Position numbers and translations under genes: made by a program. From Hwangdonia seohaensis (GTDB lineage Bacteria; Bacteroidota; Bacteroidia; Flavobacteriales; Flavobacteriaceae): DNA of 64,000 bases. Below are positions 34,344-42,291 of this stretch, one piece after another. Location of the stretch: assembly GCF_031932625.1 (NCBI RefSeq), contig NZ_JAVSCK010000004.1:310001-374000 (forward strand), written 5' to 3'. Within the stretch, counting starts at the first letter, position 1, and every line of letters begins with the position of its first letter. The notes under the pieces are model-generated. The model made no database searches and was not told where the DNA came from. It saw only the letters and a list, made by a program, of their open reading frames with translations.

Positions 34344-34351
34344 CAAATATA
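34344..34351 (-). promoter_or_regulatory. -7 box of the LUD-cdsA-psd-ACBP operon
   Basis: Minus strand TATATTTG, 39 bases before start 34304. It overlaps the T-tail of the ftsH terminator. Confidence 0.5.
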
Positions 34352-34391
34352 AAAAATCTTAAATTAACCATAGGCTTAATTTAAGATTTTT
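34352..34391 (-). terminator. terminator after ftsH
   Basis: 16-bp perfect stem, 34352-34367 with 34376-34391 (core ATCTTAAATTAA/TTAATTTAAGAT), 8-base loop. On the minus strand it is followed by a T-run. Confidence 0.8.
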
Positions 34392-34421
34392 ACTAAAAGC
34401 TTAACATAATTTGTTACAAAA

Positions 34422-36389
34422 TTATTCTTTATCTTCCATGGTTTCTTCTTTTTTAGCTTCAATTGGACTTTCTTTTTCAAAAGGACGCTTACCGAATATT
34501 TTCTCTAAATTGTCTTTAAAAATAACTTCTTTTTCTAAAAGTACTTCTGCAAGTTCTGTTAATTTATCTTTGTTTTCTTCAAGCAATTTTACAGCTCTTT
34601 GGTACTGTTCTTCAATAATTGCAGAGATTTCTTGGTCAATTAATTCAGCGGTTTGTTCACTGTAAGGTTTTGTAAAACCGTACTCGTTTTGCCCCGAGGA
34701 ATCATAATATGTTAAATTGCCAACTTTTTCGCTAAGCCCGTAAACGGTTACCATGGCTCTGGCTTGTTTGGTCACTTTTTCCAAATCGCTTAATGCGCCC
34801 GTAGAAATTTTATTGAAAATAACTTTTTCTGCAGCACGACCACCAAGGGCAGCACACATTTCGTCTAGCATTTGCTCTGGGTGAACAATTAAGCGCTCTT
34901 CGGGTAAATACCACGCGGCGCCTAATGAACGACCACGAGGCACAATGGTTACTTTAACCAAAGGCGAGGCGTGCTCAAGCATCCAGCTTACCACAGCGTG
35001 ACCAGCTTCGTGATATGCCACGGCTTTTTTCTCGCTAGGGGTAATGATTTTATTTTTCTTTTCCAAACCGCCAATAATTCTGTCGACAGCATCTAAGAAA
35101 TCTTGTTTGTCAACTGCTTTTTTACCGTTTCTGGCAGCAATTAATGCAGCTTCATTACAAACGTTGGCAATATCGGCCCCTGAAAAACCAGGTGTTTGTT
35201 TTGATAGAAAATCGATATCTAAATCTTTGGCTTTTTTAAGCGGACGTAAATGCACCTCGAAAATTTCCTTGCGTTCGCGAACATCTGGTAAATCGACAAA
35301 AATCTGTCTATCAAATCGTCCGGCACGCATAAGGGCTTTATCTAAAATATCAGCTCTGTTGGTAGCGGCTAGCACAATAACGTTTGTGTTTGTGCCAAAA
35401 CCATCCATTTCGGTTAGTAATTGGTTTAAGGTGTTTTCGCGCTCGTCGTTACTGCCCGACATGGCGTTTTTACCTCTAGCTCGACCAATGGCATCAATTT
35501 CGTCAATAAATATAATGGAAGGTGATTTTTCCTTGGCTTGTTTAAACAAATCGCGCACACGCGATGCACCAACACCAACAAACATCTCCACGAAATCTGA
35601 ACCAGATAATGAGAAGAATGGCACCTTAGCCTCACCGGCCACAGCTTTTGCCAAAAGGGTCTTTCCTGTTCCTGGAGGGCCAACAAGCAATGCGCCTTTG
35701 GGTATTTTACCTCCTAAGGTGGTATACTTTTCAGGGAATTTAAGGAAGTCTACTATTTCCTGTACTTCTTCTTTGGCACCTTCTAATCCCGCTACATCTT
35801 TAAAGCTGGTTTTAACCTCGGTGTTTTGATCGAATAGTTTTGCTTTCGACTTTCCGATGTTAAAAATCTGTCCGCCAGCACCACCGCCAGCACCACCAGA
35901 CATACGGCGCATAATAAATATCCAAACACCAATTAGTAAAACAAATGGTAGGATGCCTATTAAAAAATCGCTTAAATTACTGGTTTCGGTATCAAACTTA
36001 ATAACCGGCTTGTTTGGTAAATCTTGAGTGATATCATTTAACCTGTTTTCAAAATTCTGAAGATCGCCAAATTCAAATTTATAGTTTGGCAATTTTGTTG
36101 CCGAAGGGATAAACGTTTGGGGTTTCGAGTTTTTATGAACTTCTTTAGCCATTGCCTCGGCTGTTAAATACACTTTGGCAACCCGGGTGTTTTTTATAAT
36201 GTCTACTTTTTCAACATCACCATCTTCCAAGTACTTAAAAAACTCTGATGGTGTGGTTGAATTACCATCTTGATAACTGCCACTACTAAATAATTGAAAT
36301 CCTAAAAAAATCGCTAGTACAATGCCGTAAATCCAATACGGGCTAAACTTAGGTTTTTTCTCTTTTATGTTTTTTTTATCGTTTGCCAT
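34422..36389 (-). CDS. ftsH: ATP-dependent zinc metalloprotease FtsH
   Basis: 655 aa membrane-bound protease for membrane and short-lived proteins. Membrane segments at about residues 15-33 and 134-152 flank a periplasmic domain. Walker A GPPGTGKTLLAKAVAG is near residue 232, Walker B IIFIDEIDAIG near 290, the SRH region RAGRFDRQIFVD near 358 and the zinc motif HEAGH near 460. A Gly-rich spot (MSGGAGGGAGG) follows the second membrane segment. It is downstream of rsfS by 8 bases, a gene order common in Bacteroidota. The stop lies before a strong terminator. Confidence 0.97.
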   Translation of the reverse strand: MANDKKNIKEKKPKFSPYWIYGIVLAIFLGFQLFSSGSYQDGNSTTPSEFFKYLEDGDVEKVDIIKNTRVAKVYLTAEAMAKEVHKNSKPQTFIPSATKLPNYKFEFGDLQNFENRLNDITQDLPNKPVIKFDTETSNLSDFLIGILPFVLLIGVWIFIMRRMSGGAGGGAGGQIFNIGKSKAKLFDQNTEVKTSFKDVAGLEGAKEEVQEIVDFLKFPEKYTTLGGKIPKGALLVGPPGTGKTLLAKAVAGEAKVPFFSLSGSDFVEMFVGVGASRVRDLFKQAKEKSPSIIFIDEIDAIGRARGKNAMSGSNDERENTLNQLLTEMDGFGTNTNVIVLAATNRADILDKALMRAGRFDRQIFVDLPDVRERKEIFEVHLRPLKKAKDLDIDFLSKQTPGFSGADIANVCNEAALIAARNGKKAVDKQDFLDAVDRIIGGLEKKNKIITPSEKKAVAYHEAGHAVVSWMLEHASPLVKVTIVPRGRSLGAAWYLPEERLIVHPEQMLDEMCAALGGRAAEKVIFNKISTGALSDLEKVTKQARAMVTVYGLSEKVGNLTYYDSSGQNEYGFTKPYSEQTAELIDQEISAIIEEQYQRAVKLLEENKDKLTELAEVLLEKEVIFKDNLEKIFGKRPFEKESPIEAKKEETMEDKE

Positions 36390-36397
36390 GTGTGTGT

Positions 36398-36769
36398 TTA
36401 GTAACTAGTTTCTATTACTGTTGTTTTTGCATCTCCCCAAAGACTCTCAATATCATAATATTCTCGAATATGTTTTTGAAACACGTGTACAACAATATTA
36501 ACATAGTCTATTAACACCCATTCGGCATTATCTAAACCTTCAGTATGCCAAGGGTTATCTTTAAGTTCTTTACTTACCTTTTTTTGTATTGAATTGACTA
36601 TGGCGTTTACTTGTGTGTTTGAAGAACCTTCACAAATTATAAAGTAGTCGCAAACCGTATTTTCAATAGCTCTTAAATCTAAAATGTTTATCTCTTTACC
36701 TTTAACATCTTCAATGCCACTTATTATTACAGATATTAACTGATCTGGGCTTATATTTTCTTTCGCCAT
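36398..36769 (-). CDS. rsfS: ribosome silencing factor
   Basis: 123 aa RsfS/Iojap-family protein that binds ribosomal protein uL14 and blocks subunit joining when nutrients are short. Visible are 'VCDYFIICEGSSNTQVNAIVNSI' in the first half and 'NPWHTEGLDNAEWVLIDYVNIVVHVF' in the second, with the closing 'REYYDIESLWGDA'. It precedes ftsH by 8 bases, and its own -7 box is at 36789-36796. The divergent neighbour is birA. Confidence 0.95.
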   Translation of the reverse strand: MAKENISPDQLISVIISGIEDVKGKEINILDLRAIENTVCDYFIICEGSSNTQVNAIVNSIQKKVSKELKDNPWHTEGLDNAEWVLIDYVNIVVHVFQKHIREYYDIESLWGDAKTTVIETSY

Positions 36770-36788
36770 TAATTTTATTTAATTTATG

Positions 36789-36796
36789 CAAAGTTA
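36789..36796 (-). promoter_or_regulatory. -7 box of rsfS-ftsH
   Basis: Minus strand TAACTTTG, 19 bases before start 36769. Confidence 0.5.
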
Positions 36797-36862
36797 TTAT
36801 TTTTTTAGTTCTTTATACTTTAAAATAATCATAAGATTTTAAAGGTTTAAAACAACTTGTAA

Positions 36863-37591
36863 ATGCGTATAATCAAACTTGATGCCATCGACTCGACAAA
36901 TTCATTTTTAAAGGAAATGATTTATAGTGAAGCCATTACCGATTATACTATTGTGGTTACCGAACACCAAACCAACGGGCGCGGGCAAATGGGTACAACT
37001 TGGGATTCTAAAAGGGGCAAGAACCTTATGTTTAGTATGTTTAAGGACTTAAGCATCCATGTGGTCGAGTTCCCTTTTTATATTAGTATGGCTGTTTCGT
37101 TGGCTATTTTAAAAGCTTTAAAAGCCTTAAATATACCCCAAGTGAGTATTAAATGGCCTAACGACATTTTGTCAGCAGATAAGAAAATATGTGGGATTTT
37201 AATCGAAAATGTCATAAAAAACAAACTCAACTCCACCATCATTGGAATTGGGATTAATGTAAACCAAACCGAGTTTGACAATCTTCCCCAAGCCTCGTCG
37301 TTAAAAAACATTACTGGTGTGCATTATAATTTAGATGAAATTTTGCATCGCATTGTAAAGCATACCAAAGCCTATTCCAAACTTTTGCAAGACGGTAAAT
37401 ACAATGCAGTTAAAAATGAATATGAAGCCAATTTGTTTAGAAAAAACAAACCTTCAACATTTAGAAATGCTGAAGGTGATTTGTTTTCGGGTTTTATAAT
37501 AGGCGTTACCAAATACGGCAAGCTACAAGTGCTTTTAGAAGACGAAATTGTTAAAAAGTTCGATTTAAAAGAAATTACTTTAATGTACTAA
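36863..37591 (+). CDS. birA: biotin--[acetyl-CoA-carboxylase] ligase
   Basis: 242 aa biotin protein ligase, which attaches biotin to carboxylase subunits. Visible are 'IDSTNSFLKEM' near residue 9, the ATP/biotin loop GRGQMGTTWDS near residue 42, KWPNDILSADKKICGILIEN near residue 96 and 'GIGINVNQTEF'. The N-terminal DNA-binding helix-turn-helix of E. coli BirA is absent, so it is an enzyme only (group I). Start ATG 36863. It ends 4 bases inside the convergent SRPBCC gene. Confidence 0.94.
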   Translation: MRIIKLDAIDSTNSFLKEMIYSEAITDYTIVVTEHQTNGRGQMGTTWDSKRGKNLMFSMFKDLSIHVVEFPFYISMAVSLAILKALKALNIPQVSIKWPNDILSADKKICGILIENVIKNKLNSTIIGIGINVNQTEFDNLPQASSLKNITGVHYNLDEILHRIVKHTKAYSKLLQDGKYNAVKNEYEANLFRKNKPSTFRNAEGDLFSGFIIGVTKYGKLQVLLEDEIVKKFDLKEITLMY

Positions 37592-37983
37592 ATGGCTTTA
37601 GGAATGCTGGTTGCCAAGGTTTCAATAAATTTGCTTATTGGGCCTTTAATCATCATCGCCATCATGGGGTTAAAATCGCCTGTAAATTGCAATTGTACGT
37701 CGCTCGTGTCATTTCCTGTTTCAACAATATTGCCAATTAGCGAAAAATCCAATTTACCGCCCGCGGCGCCCAAAACAATTTTGTTTGGCGCTATGGCTTC
37801 TTTCTTTTTAAGTATTATTTCGGGCATACCTTTTAATGCAAAAAGGAACTTGTCGTTATCCAAAACTTCAAATTTGCTTATGTTTTCTGGCATTAAAGCT
37901 TCAAAATTTTTAACATCCGATAAAAAATCAAAAACTTCCTGAGGTGATTTGCTAACGCTAATTTTTGGTGATTCTAAATTCAT
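37588..37983 (-). CDS. SRPBCC/START-like fold protein
   Basis: 131 aa protein with the helix-grip layout: an N-terminal strand (PKISVSKSPQEVFDFLSD), a helix-loop (VKNFEALMPENISKFE), alternating strands, and a long C-terminal helix (ISKFIETLATSIPKAI). The phrase 'SPQEVFDFLSDVKNFEALMP' is typical of the SRPBCC superfamily, which binds hydrophobic ligands. Function unknown. It lies downstream of pyrE on the same strand (95-base gap), and overlaps the end of birA by 4 bases. No export signal. Confidence 0.8.
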   Translation of the reverse strand: MNLESPKISVSKSPQEVFDFLSDVKNFEALMPENISKFEVLDNDKFLFALKGMPEIILKKKEAIAPNKIVLGAAGGKLDFSLIGNIVETGNDTSDVQLQFTGDFNPMMAMMIKGPISKFIETLATSIPKAI

Positions 37984-38078
37984 TTTGTTGTAATTTGTTT
38001 GTCGTTAAGTTGTTAAGCTGATTGAAATCGTTTTTTCGACTAAATGCCTTAACGACCCAAACAACTGACGTTGGTATA

Positions 38079-38723
38079 TCAATTAGCGTTCCATTCGCTC
38101 GGGTTGCTGTTCCATTCAGACAAGGTTTCCAATTCTTTTTGAGATATGTAATTGGTTTCCAAAGCCTGTTCAAGTAAACTTTCGTAATTACTTAAGGTGT
38201 GCAGGTTTATATTTTCTTTTTTAAAGTTTTCGACCGCCACATCAAAGCCATAAGTAAAAATGGCAACCATACCTTTTACGTTAATATTGGCTTCCTTTAA
38301 AGCTTTTACGGCATTTAAGCTGCTTTTGCCTGTGCTAATTAAATCTTCAACCACCACCACATTCTGACCGCTTTCCACAAAACCTTCAATTTGGTTTTTT
38401 CGTCCGTGGCCTTTGGCGTCTGGCCTCACATAAATAAAAGGTAATCCCAAATACTCTGCAACCAAAACCCCAATGCCAATGGCGCCTGTTGCAACACCGG
38501 CAATAACGTCGGGTTTGCCGTAATGCTTTTCAATTTGTTTGCCCATTATTTCGCGAATGTAGTTGCGAATTGGAGGGAAAGACAAAATAATTCTGTTGTC
38601 GCAATAAATTGGCGATTTCCACCCAGAAGCCCAAGTAAACGGTTCTTGCGGGCTAAGTTTTATCGCATTGACTTGTAATAAAACTTCGGCGGTTTTTTTA
38701 GCGGTGTTCTTGTTAAAAATCAT
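38079..38723 (-). CDS. pyrE: orotate phosphoribosyltransferase
   Basis: 214 aa pyrimidine biosynthesis enzyme joining orotate to PRPP. The PRPP motif VVVVEDLISTGKSS is near residue 120, 'RPDAKGHGRKNQIEG' is the catalytic loop, 'ASGWKSPIYCDNR' near residue 32 binds the substrate. Start chosen at ATG 38723 (MIFNKNTAKK); 24 residues further upstream in frame are judged leader, since a -7 box overlaps them. The C-terminus carries a small duplication, SEWNSNPSEWNAN. The neighbour downstream is the SRPBCC gene. Confidence 0.94.
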   Translation of the reverse strand: MIFNKNTAKKTAEVLLQVNAIKLSPQEPFTWASGWKSPIYCDNRIILSFPPIRNYIREIMGKQIEKHYGKPDVIAGVATGAIGIGVLVAEYLGLPFIYVRPDAKGHGRKNQIEGFVESGQNVVVVEDLISTGKSSLNAVKALKEANINVKGMVAIFTYGFDVAVENFKKENINLHTLSNYESLLEQALETNYISQKELETLSEWNSNPSEWNAN

Positions 38724-38728
38724 AAACG

Positions 38729-38736
38729 CAAAATTA
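38729..38736 (-). promoter_or_regulatory. -7 box of pyrE, very close to the start codon
   Basis: Minus strand TAATTTTG, only 5 bases before ATG 38723. If this is the true promoter the pyrE mRNA would be leaderless or nearly so. Confidence 0.4.
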
Positions 38737-38795
38737 CACATAAATTTATTTTTATTTGGCCGAACATTGATGAATAAAATTATTTTTTTTAACAT

Positions 38796-38827
38796 TTGTT
38801 AAAATGGCCTTAAAAATGATATTTTTA
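38796..38827 (+). promoter_or_regulatory. promoter of the Nudix gene
   Basis: TTG at 38796-38798, 21-base spacer, TATTTTTA at 38820-38827 (last base departs from consensus), 26 bases before ATG 38854. Confidence 0.5.
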
Positions 38828-38853
38828 CCAAAACGAAATCAAGCACAACCTGT

Positions 38854-39435
38854 ATGCACAAAATTTTTGTTAACGATAAACCTATAGTTTTAACAACTAA
38901 AGTTGAAAAAGAAGACGGCTTTAAAAATTATTTGCTTAAAACGGTAAATATGGGTAAGGTTATTAGAAAGCTTAACAGAACGAAACTTAAAGAGGTGCGG
39001 CTTATAGGGAAAAAAGAAAAAAACCTACTTAAAAAATTTCTTAAAAAGTTACCCAATGTAATTGCCGGCGGCGGAAAGGTGTACAATGATAACGGTGAAA
39101 TTTTGTTTATTTATAGAAATGATAAATGGGATTTGCCTAAAGGAAAAACCGAAGGAAAGGAAACAATCGAGAAAACTGCCATTAGAGAAGTTACCGAAGA
39201 AACGGGTGTAAACGGACTTGAAATTACAAAACCTTTAGAAACCACCTACCATATTTTTAAGCGCAACGGACGGTATAAAATTAAAATTACGTATTGGTTT
39301 GAAATGAAAACCAGTTTTTCCGGGAATCTTTACCCTCAGGAAAATGAAGGGATTACCAAAGTAGAATGGCTTAACAAAACGCAAACAAAAGAAGCGTTGG
39401 AGAATAGCTATGCCAATATTAAGTTGTTGGTTTAA
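38854..39435 (+). CDS. Nudix hydrolase
   Basis: 193 aa. The Nudix box is complete: GKTEGKETIEKTAIREVTEETG around residues 96-117 (GX5EX7REVXEEXG). The N-terminal 60 residues are Lys-rich and of unknown fold; the C-terminal half includes WFEMKTSFSGNLYPQENEGI typical of the group. Substrate cannot be told from sequence; nucleoside diphosphate derivatives are likely. Single gene; its stop abuts the convergent lipoprotein gene at 39436 with no gap. Confidence 0.88.
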   Translation: MHKIFVNDKPIVLTTKVEKEDGFKNYLLKTVNMGKVIRKLNRTKLKEVRLIGKKEKNLLKKFLKKLPNVIAGGGKVYNDNGEILFIYRNDKWDLPKGKTEGKETIEKTAIREVTEETGVNGLEITKPLETTYHIFKRNGRYKIKITYWFEMKTSFSGNLYPQENEGITKVEWLNKTQTKEALENSYANIKLLV

Positions 39436-39867
39436 TTATTTAATTTCTTTTTCAATAATAACCCAAGTATCCCAAATGTTTTTAAGTAAATGTTTAAAAG
39501 CAGCAGAGTCTTTGCCTGTTTCTATCGTATCGAATAAATCGTGCATTTCACCACGAAGTTCAGGGTAATTATTTGTTAATGCCATTATGTTTCGCCACGC
39601 TTGTTCATGATTTTTAAATGCCGTTTTAAATTGCTCGGGACAACCCGTAAAATCGAGATTGTTTAATGAATTCGCATAATTGGAAATGGTTTGGCTCAGT
39701 GAAATCTTTTCGCATTCATGGTTGCGTATTGTCCCTAAAGAATCATCGGTTTTAATAATTTTTTCAATACAGTCTTTGTTTGCTACCGCATGGTTTTTTC
39801 CTTTTTGTTTACAACCAATCAAAACAAAAATTAACACCAGAACGTTTATGTAATTCTTAAACTTCAT
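39436..39867 (-). CDS. lipoprotein, unknown function
   Basis: 143 aa. Lipoprotein signal MKFKNYINVLVLIFVLIGC with lipid Cys 19; ATG 39867 chosen because upstream residues are polar and would ruin the signal. The mature part is helical with three further cysteines (DCIEKI, HECEKIS, GCPEQF), and a later segment 'EQAWRNIMALTNNYPELRGEMHDLFD'. No family recognised. It lies 26 bases after the M14 peptidase gene on the same strand, so the two may be one unit. Confidence 0.7.
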   Translation of the reverse strand: MKFKNYINVLVLIFVLIGCKQKGKNHAVANKDCIEKIIKTDDSLGTIRNHECEKISLSQTISNYANSLNNLDFTGCPEQFKTAFKNHEQAWRNIMALTNNYPELRGEMHDLFDTIETGKDSAAFKHLLKNIWDTWVIIEKEIK

Positions 39868-39893
39868 TTTTAAAATGTTATGATTAAAGTTAA

Positions 39894-41624
39894 TCAATTT
39901 ATTCGATAAACAGGATACTGCAAGTGCGCTTTTTCGTAGTTTTCGCTTTGTTTGTGCAACCAATCCAATTGGGCGTACCAATTATTTGCAAAGGCTTTAT
40001 CGTTTTGTTTTTTAGTTTCAAAAGCCATTTTTAATGGTTCATTATTACTTAGTAATTCTTTTGCTTTGTCTTCCCAAACATAGGGCGAAAAACCTTCTTT
40101 CTGTTGTAAAATAGTGTCGAAAAAATTCCAGATAAAAAACGAATCTGGTGCTTGTGGCTCTAAGGTTTCAATAATATACCTAAACGAAGGTTGATTGGTT
40201 TTTATGAGATAATCACCTTTTCTAAACCTTATGTTTTCTGTTTTTAAAGCTACTGAAACATTGTAGTGCGGATAATGCCCTTCGTAAGCCTGTTGCCGTG
40301 TTTTGTAATCTTCAATTTTATAGCTTTCAACGGTAAGTGTCGTATCATTTTTTAAAGTTTGCATTTCAACAGCATTTAATTTTAATAACTCAATAACCCG
40401 ATGCCAACCTTGTGGAATAATATAAGCTGTCGGTATGTCAATCTCTAAATTCGGTTTAAAATAATTTTGATAAATAACGTTTTTGGTAAACGGTTTGGTT
40501 CTGTCGTATTTTAAACGGTCAAACCCTGTAATATCACTTTTTATGGTTTCAGCTTCAAACCCTTTAAAATTTAAAGTTGTGCTTTTTGTGGTATCAATTT
40601 CCCAGTTGAGCGTATATGTTTTTTTAGACTGAGTATGATTTGCATTTTTGCGCAATGTTGAAATTTTATCGCCTTGTTCTTCGGTGATTTCAATCATGCT
40701 TTTCATCAGTTCGTAAGTACCCTCAACCCTTTGTTTGTAGGGTTTTAACATGTGCGTTTCAACCATCATGCCTAAGGTGTTAAATAGTGCCGTATAACCC
40801 GTTGAATAACGCGGGTAATCCATGAATTGAGAAAATCCTTTTTCGGGAACACTATTAAAAACATTAACGTACGGGGTAATATCCCAATTTTTTGCTTTTA
40901 GCTTTTCTTCTAATTTAGGTCTCATTTCGGTATGAATATAGTGGCCTAAATCGCCACCAAGTTTGTTGTGCTGCGTAAACAAATGGGTAAGCGTGTATTG
41001 GTAATCGGCTCCGTTGCTAACGTGGTTATCTATAAAAACATCGGGTTTTACCAAATGAAAAATCTTAGCAAAGGCCTCAGCGTTTTTAGTATCGCATTTA
41101 ATAAAATCGCGGTTTAAATCGTAGTTTCTGGCATTGCCTCTAAAACCGTAATCCTTTGGTCCGTTTTGGTTGGTACGTGTGGTTGAGTTTCGGTTTAAAC
41201 TCCCGCCAACATTGTAAATCGGGATGGTAACGATTACCGTGTTTTTAGCTGCTTTAATCTTGCCATTCACCAAATCCCGAAACAGCATCATGGTAGCATC
41301 GACCCCATCGGATTCCCCGGGATGGATGCCATTATTTATTAAAAGAATTCGCTTGCTTTTTCGAATTTTGGAAAAGTCAAATTGCGAATCAACATTTAAA
41401 GTAACGATGTGTAAGGGTTTGCCGGAATCGGTGTCACCAATCTCCTGAATTGAAATTTCAGGATACACTTCAGATAACTCAATGTAAAAAGCGATAGTCT
41501 GCTCGTATGTGGCTGTTTCAAAACCTTTTGATGTTTCAAAATGGGTTTTAAAATCATACTTTTTTTGTGCATGTGTATTAAAAAAACACACGGTTAAAAA
41601 TAATGCAGTTATAATGATTCTCAT
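39894..41624 (-). CDS. exported M14-family zinc carboxypeptidase
   Basis: 576 aa. Signal peptide MRIIITALFLTVCFFNTHA. Zinc ligands in NNGIHPGESDG near residue 97, the conserved Arg region NYDLNRDFIK near 168, the third zinc ligand in FIDNHVSNGADYQYT near 195, and a likely catalytic Glu in MMVETHMLKPY near 288. After the catalytic domain, about 250 residues of beta-rich sequence follow. Probably acts on peptides in the periplasm or outside. Bacteroidota have many such enzymes; substrate unknown. Confidence 0.9.
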   Translation of the reverse strand: MRIIITALFLTVCFFNTHAQKKYDFKTHFETSKGFETATYEQTIAFYIELSEVYPEISIQEIGDTDSGKPLHIVTLNVDSQFDFSKIRKSKRILLINNGIHPGESDGVDATMMLFRDLVNGKIKAAKNTVIVTIPIYNVGGSLNRNSTTRTNQNGPKDYGFRGNARNYDLNRDFIKCDTKNAEAFAKIFHLVKPDVFIDNHVSNGADYQYTLTHLFTQHNKLGGDLGHYIHTEMRPKLEEKLKAKNWDITPYVNVFNSVPEKGFSQFMDYPRYSTGYTALFNTLGMMVETHMLKPYKQRVEGTYELMKSMIEITEEQGDKISTLRKNANHTQSKKTYTLNWEIDTTKSTTLNFKGFEAETIKSDITGFDRLKYDRTKPFTKNVIYQNYFKPNLEIDIPTAYIIPQGWHRVIELLKLNAVEMQTLKNDTTLTVESYKIEDYKTRQQAYEGHYPHYNVSVALKTENIRFRKGDYLIKTNQPSFRYIIETLEPQAPDSFFIWNFFDTILQQKEGFSPYVWEDKAKELLSNNEPLKMAFETKKQNDKAFANNWYAQLDWLHKQSENYEKAHLQYPVYRIN

Positions 41625-41812
41625 TGTTTTTGGTTTTTTGTTTTAAATATGACAAAAAATAATCATTTTATATAAAAATGTTTTAATTATAATATTTAAT
41701 TTTTCTACACAAATTGTACTTGAAAAAAATAAGTTAACTTACAGTACTTGTATTTTGTTTAAAAGTTTAACAGCAATAAGCTAATTTAAAATTTATAGGC
41801 TCTCGTTTAAAA

Positions 41813-42192
41813 ATGTATATGAAGATTTGTAAGCTATCTTTTGGTGAAATAGTCATTTTAAGTAAAAATATGCCGAAGTTATCGTTGATGAAGGTATTCT
41901 TTTTGATGAAATTATGGTTGACGAGTACCACGATTTTTTATTGAACAGTTTAGACGCTCCATTTGGCGTATTAATTAATAAAAAGAATGCGTATACCTAT
42001 ACTTTTGGTGCTCAAAAAAAAATTCTTTTACTAGATAAAATAAAGGCCAGAGCTGTTGTAACCCAAACAAGTGCTGCGCTAATGGCTTCTAAAACGTTAA
42101 TTGCCATTAGTGGAAGTACACAGCATAATATTAAATTTTTTATGGACAGAGAGACGGCATTAATTTGGTTAAATAAAGAATTATCGCTGTAG
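41813..42192 (+). pseudogene. STAS/SEC14-like protein gene split by a -1 frameshift
   Basis: The gene is in two frames. Frame 1 from ATG 41813 (or 41819) reads MKICKLSFGEIVILSK. Frame 2 continues YAEVIVDEGILFDEIMVDEYHDF and runs to the stop at 42192 (92 residues if counted from ATG 41914). The switch falls at the A5 run 41864-41868; one extra A joins the two parts as SKKYAEV. Together they give about 125 residues, like flavobacterial STAS/SEC14-type proteins with an 'LDAPFGVLINKKNAYTYTF' core. Possible causes are a true indel, a sequencing error in the homopolymer, or a shorter product from 41914. Confidence 0.65.
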
Positions 42193-42242
42193 TTTTCTCA
42201 AACGTTTTAGGGTCTTCAAAAGCAAAATATAGTACTTCTAAC

Positions 42243-42272
42243 TTGCATGCCAGCATATTAAATGTAAATTTG
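42243..42272 (+). promoter_or_regulatory. promoter of the SulP transporter gene
   Basis: TTG at 42243-42245, 19-base spacer, TAAATTTG at 42265-42272, 19 bases before ATG 42292. One of the best promoters in the window. Confidence 0.75.
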
Positions 42273-42291
42273 CAACCTCAAAAAAACACCC

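Noticed and set aside
35044..35829. 261-codon plus-strand open frame within ftsH
   Set aside because: Lies wholly antisense to the conserved AAA and protease domains of ftsH and has a Ser/Leu-rich shadow composition.
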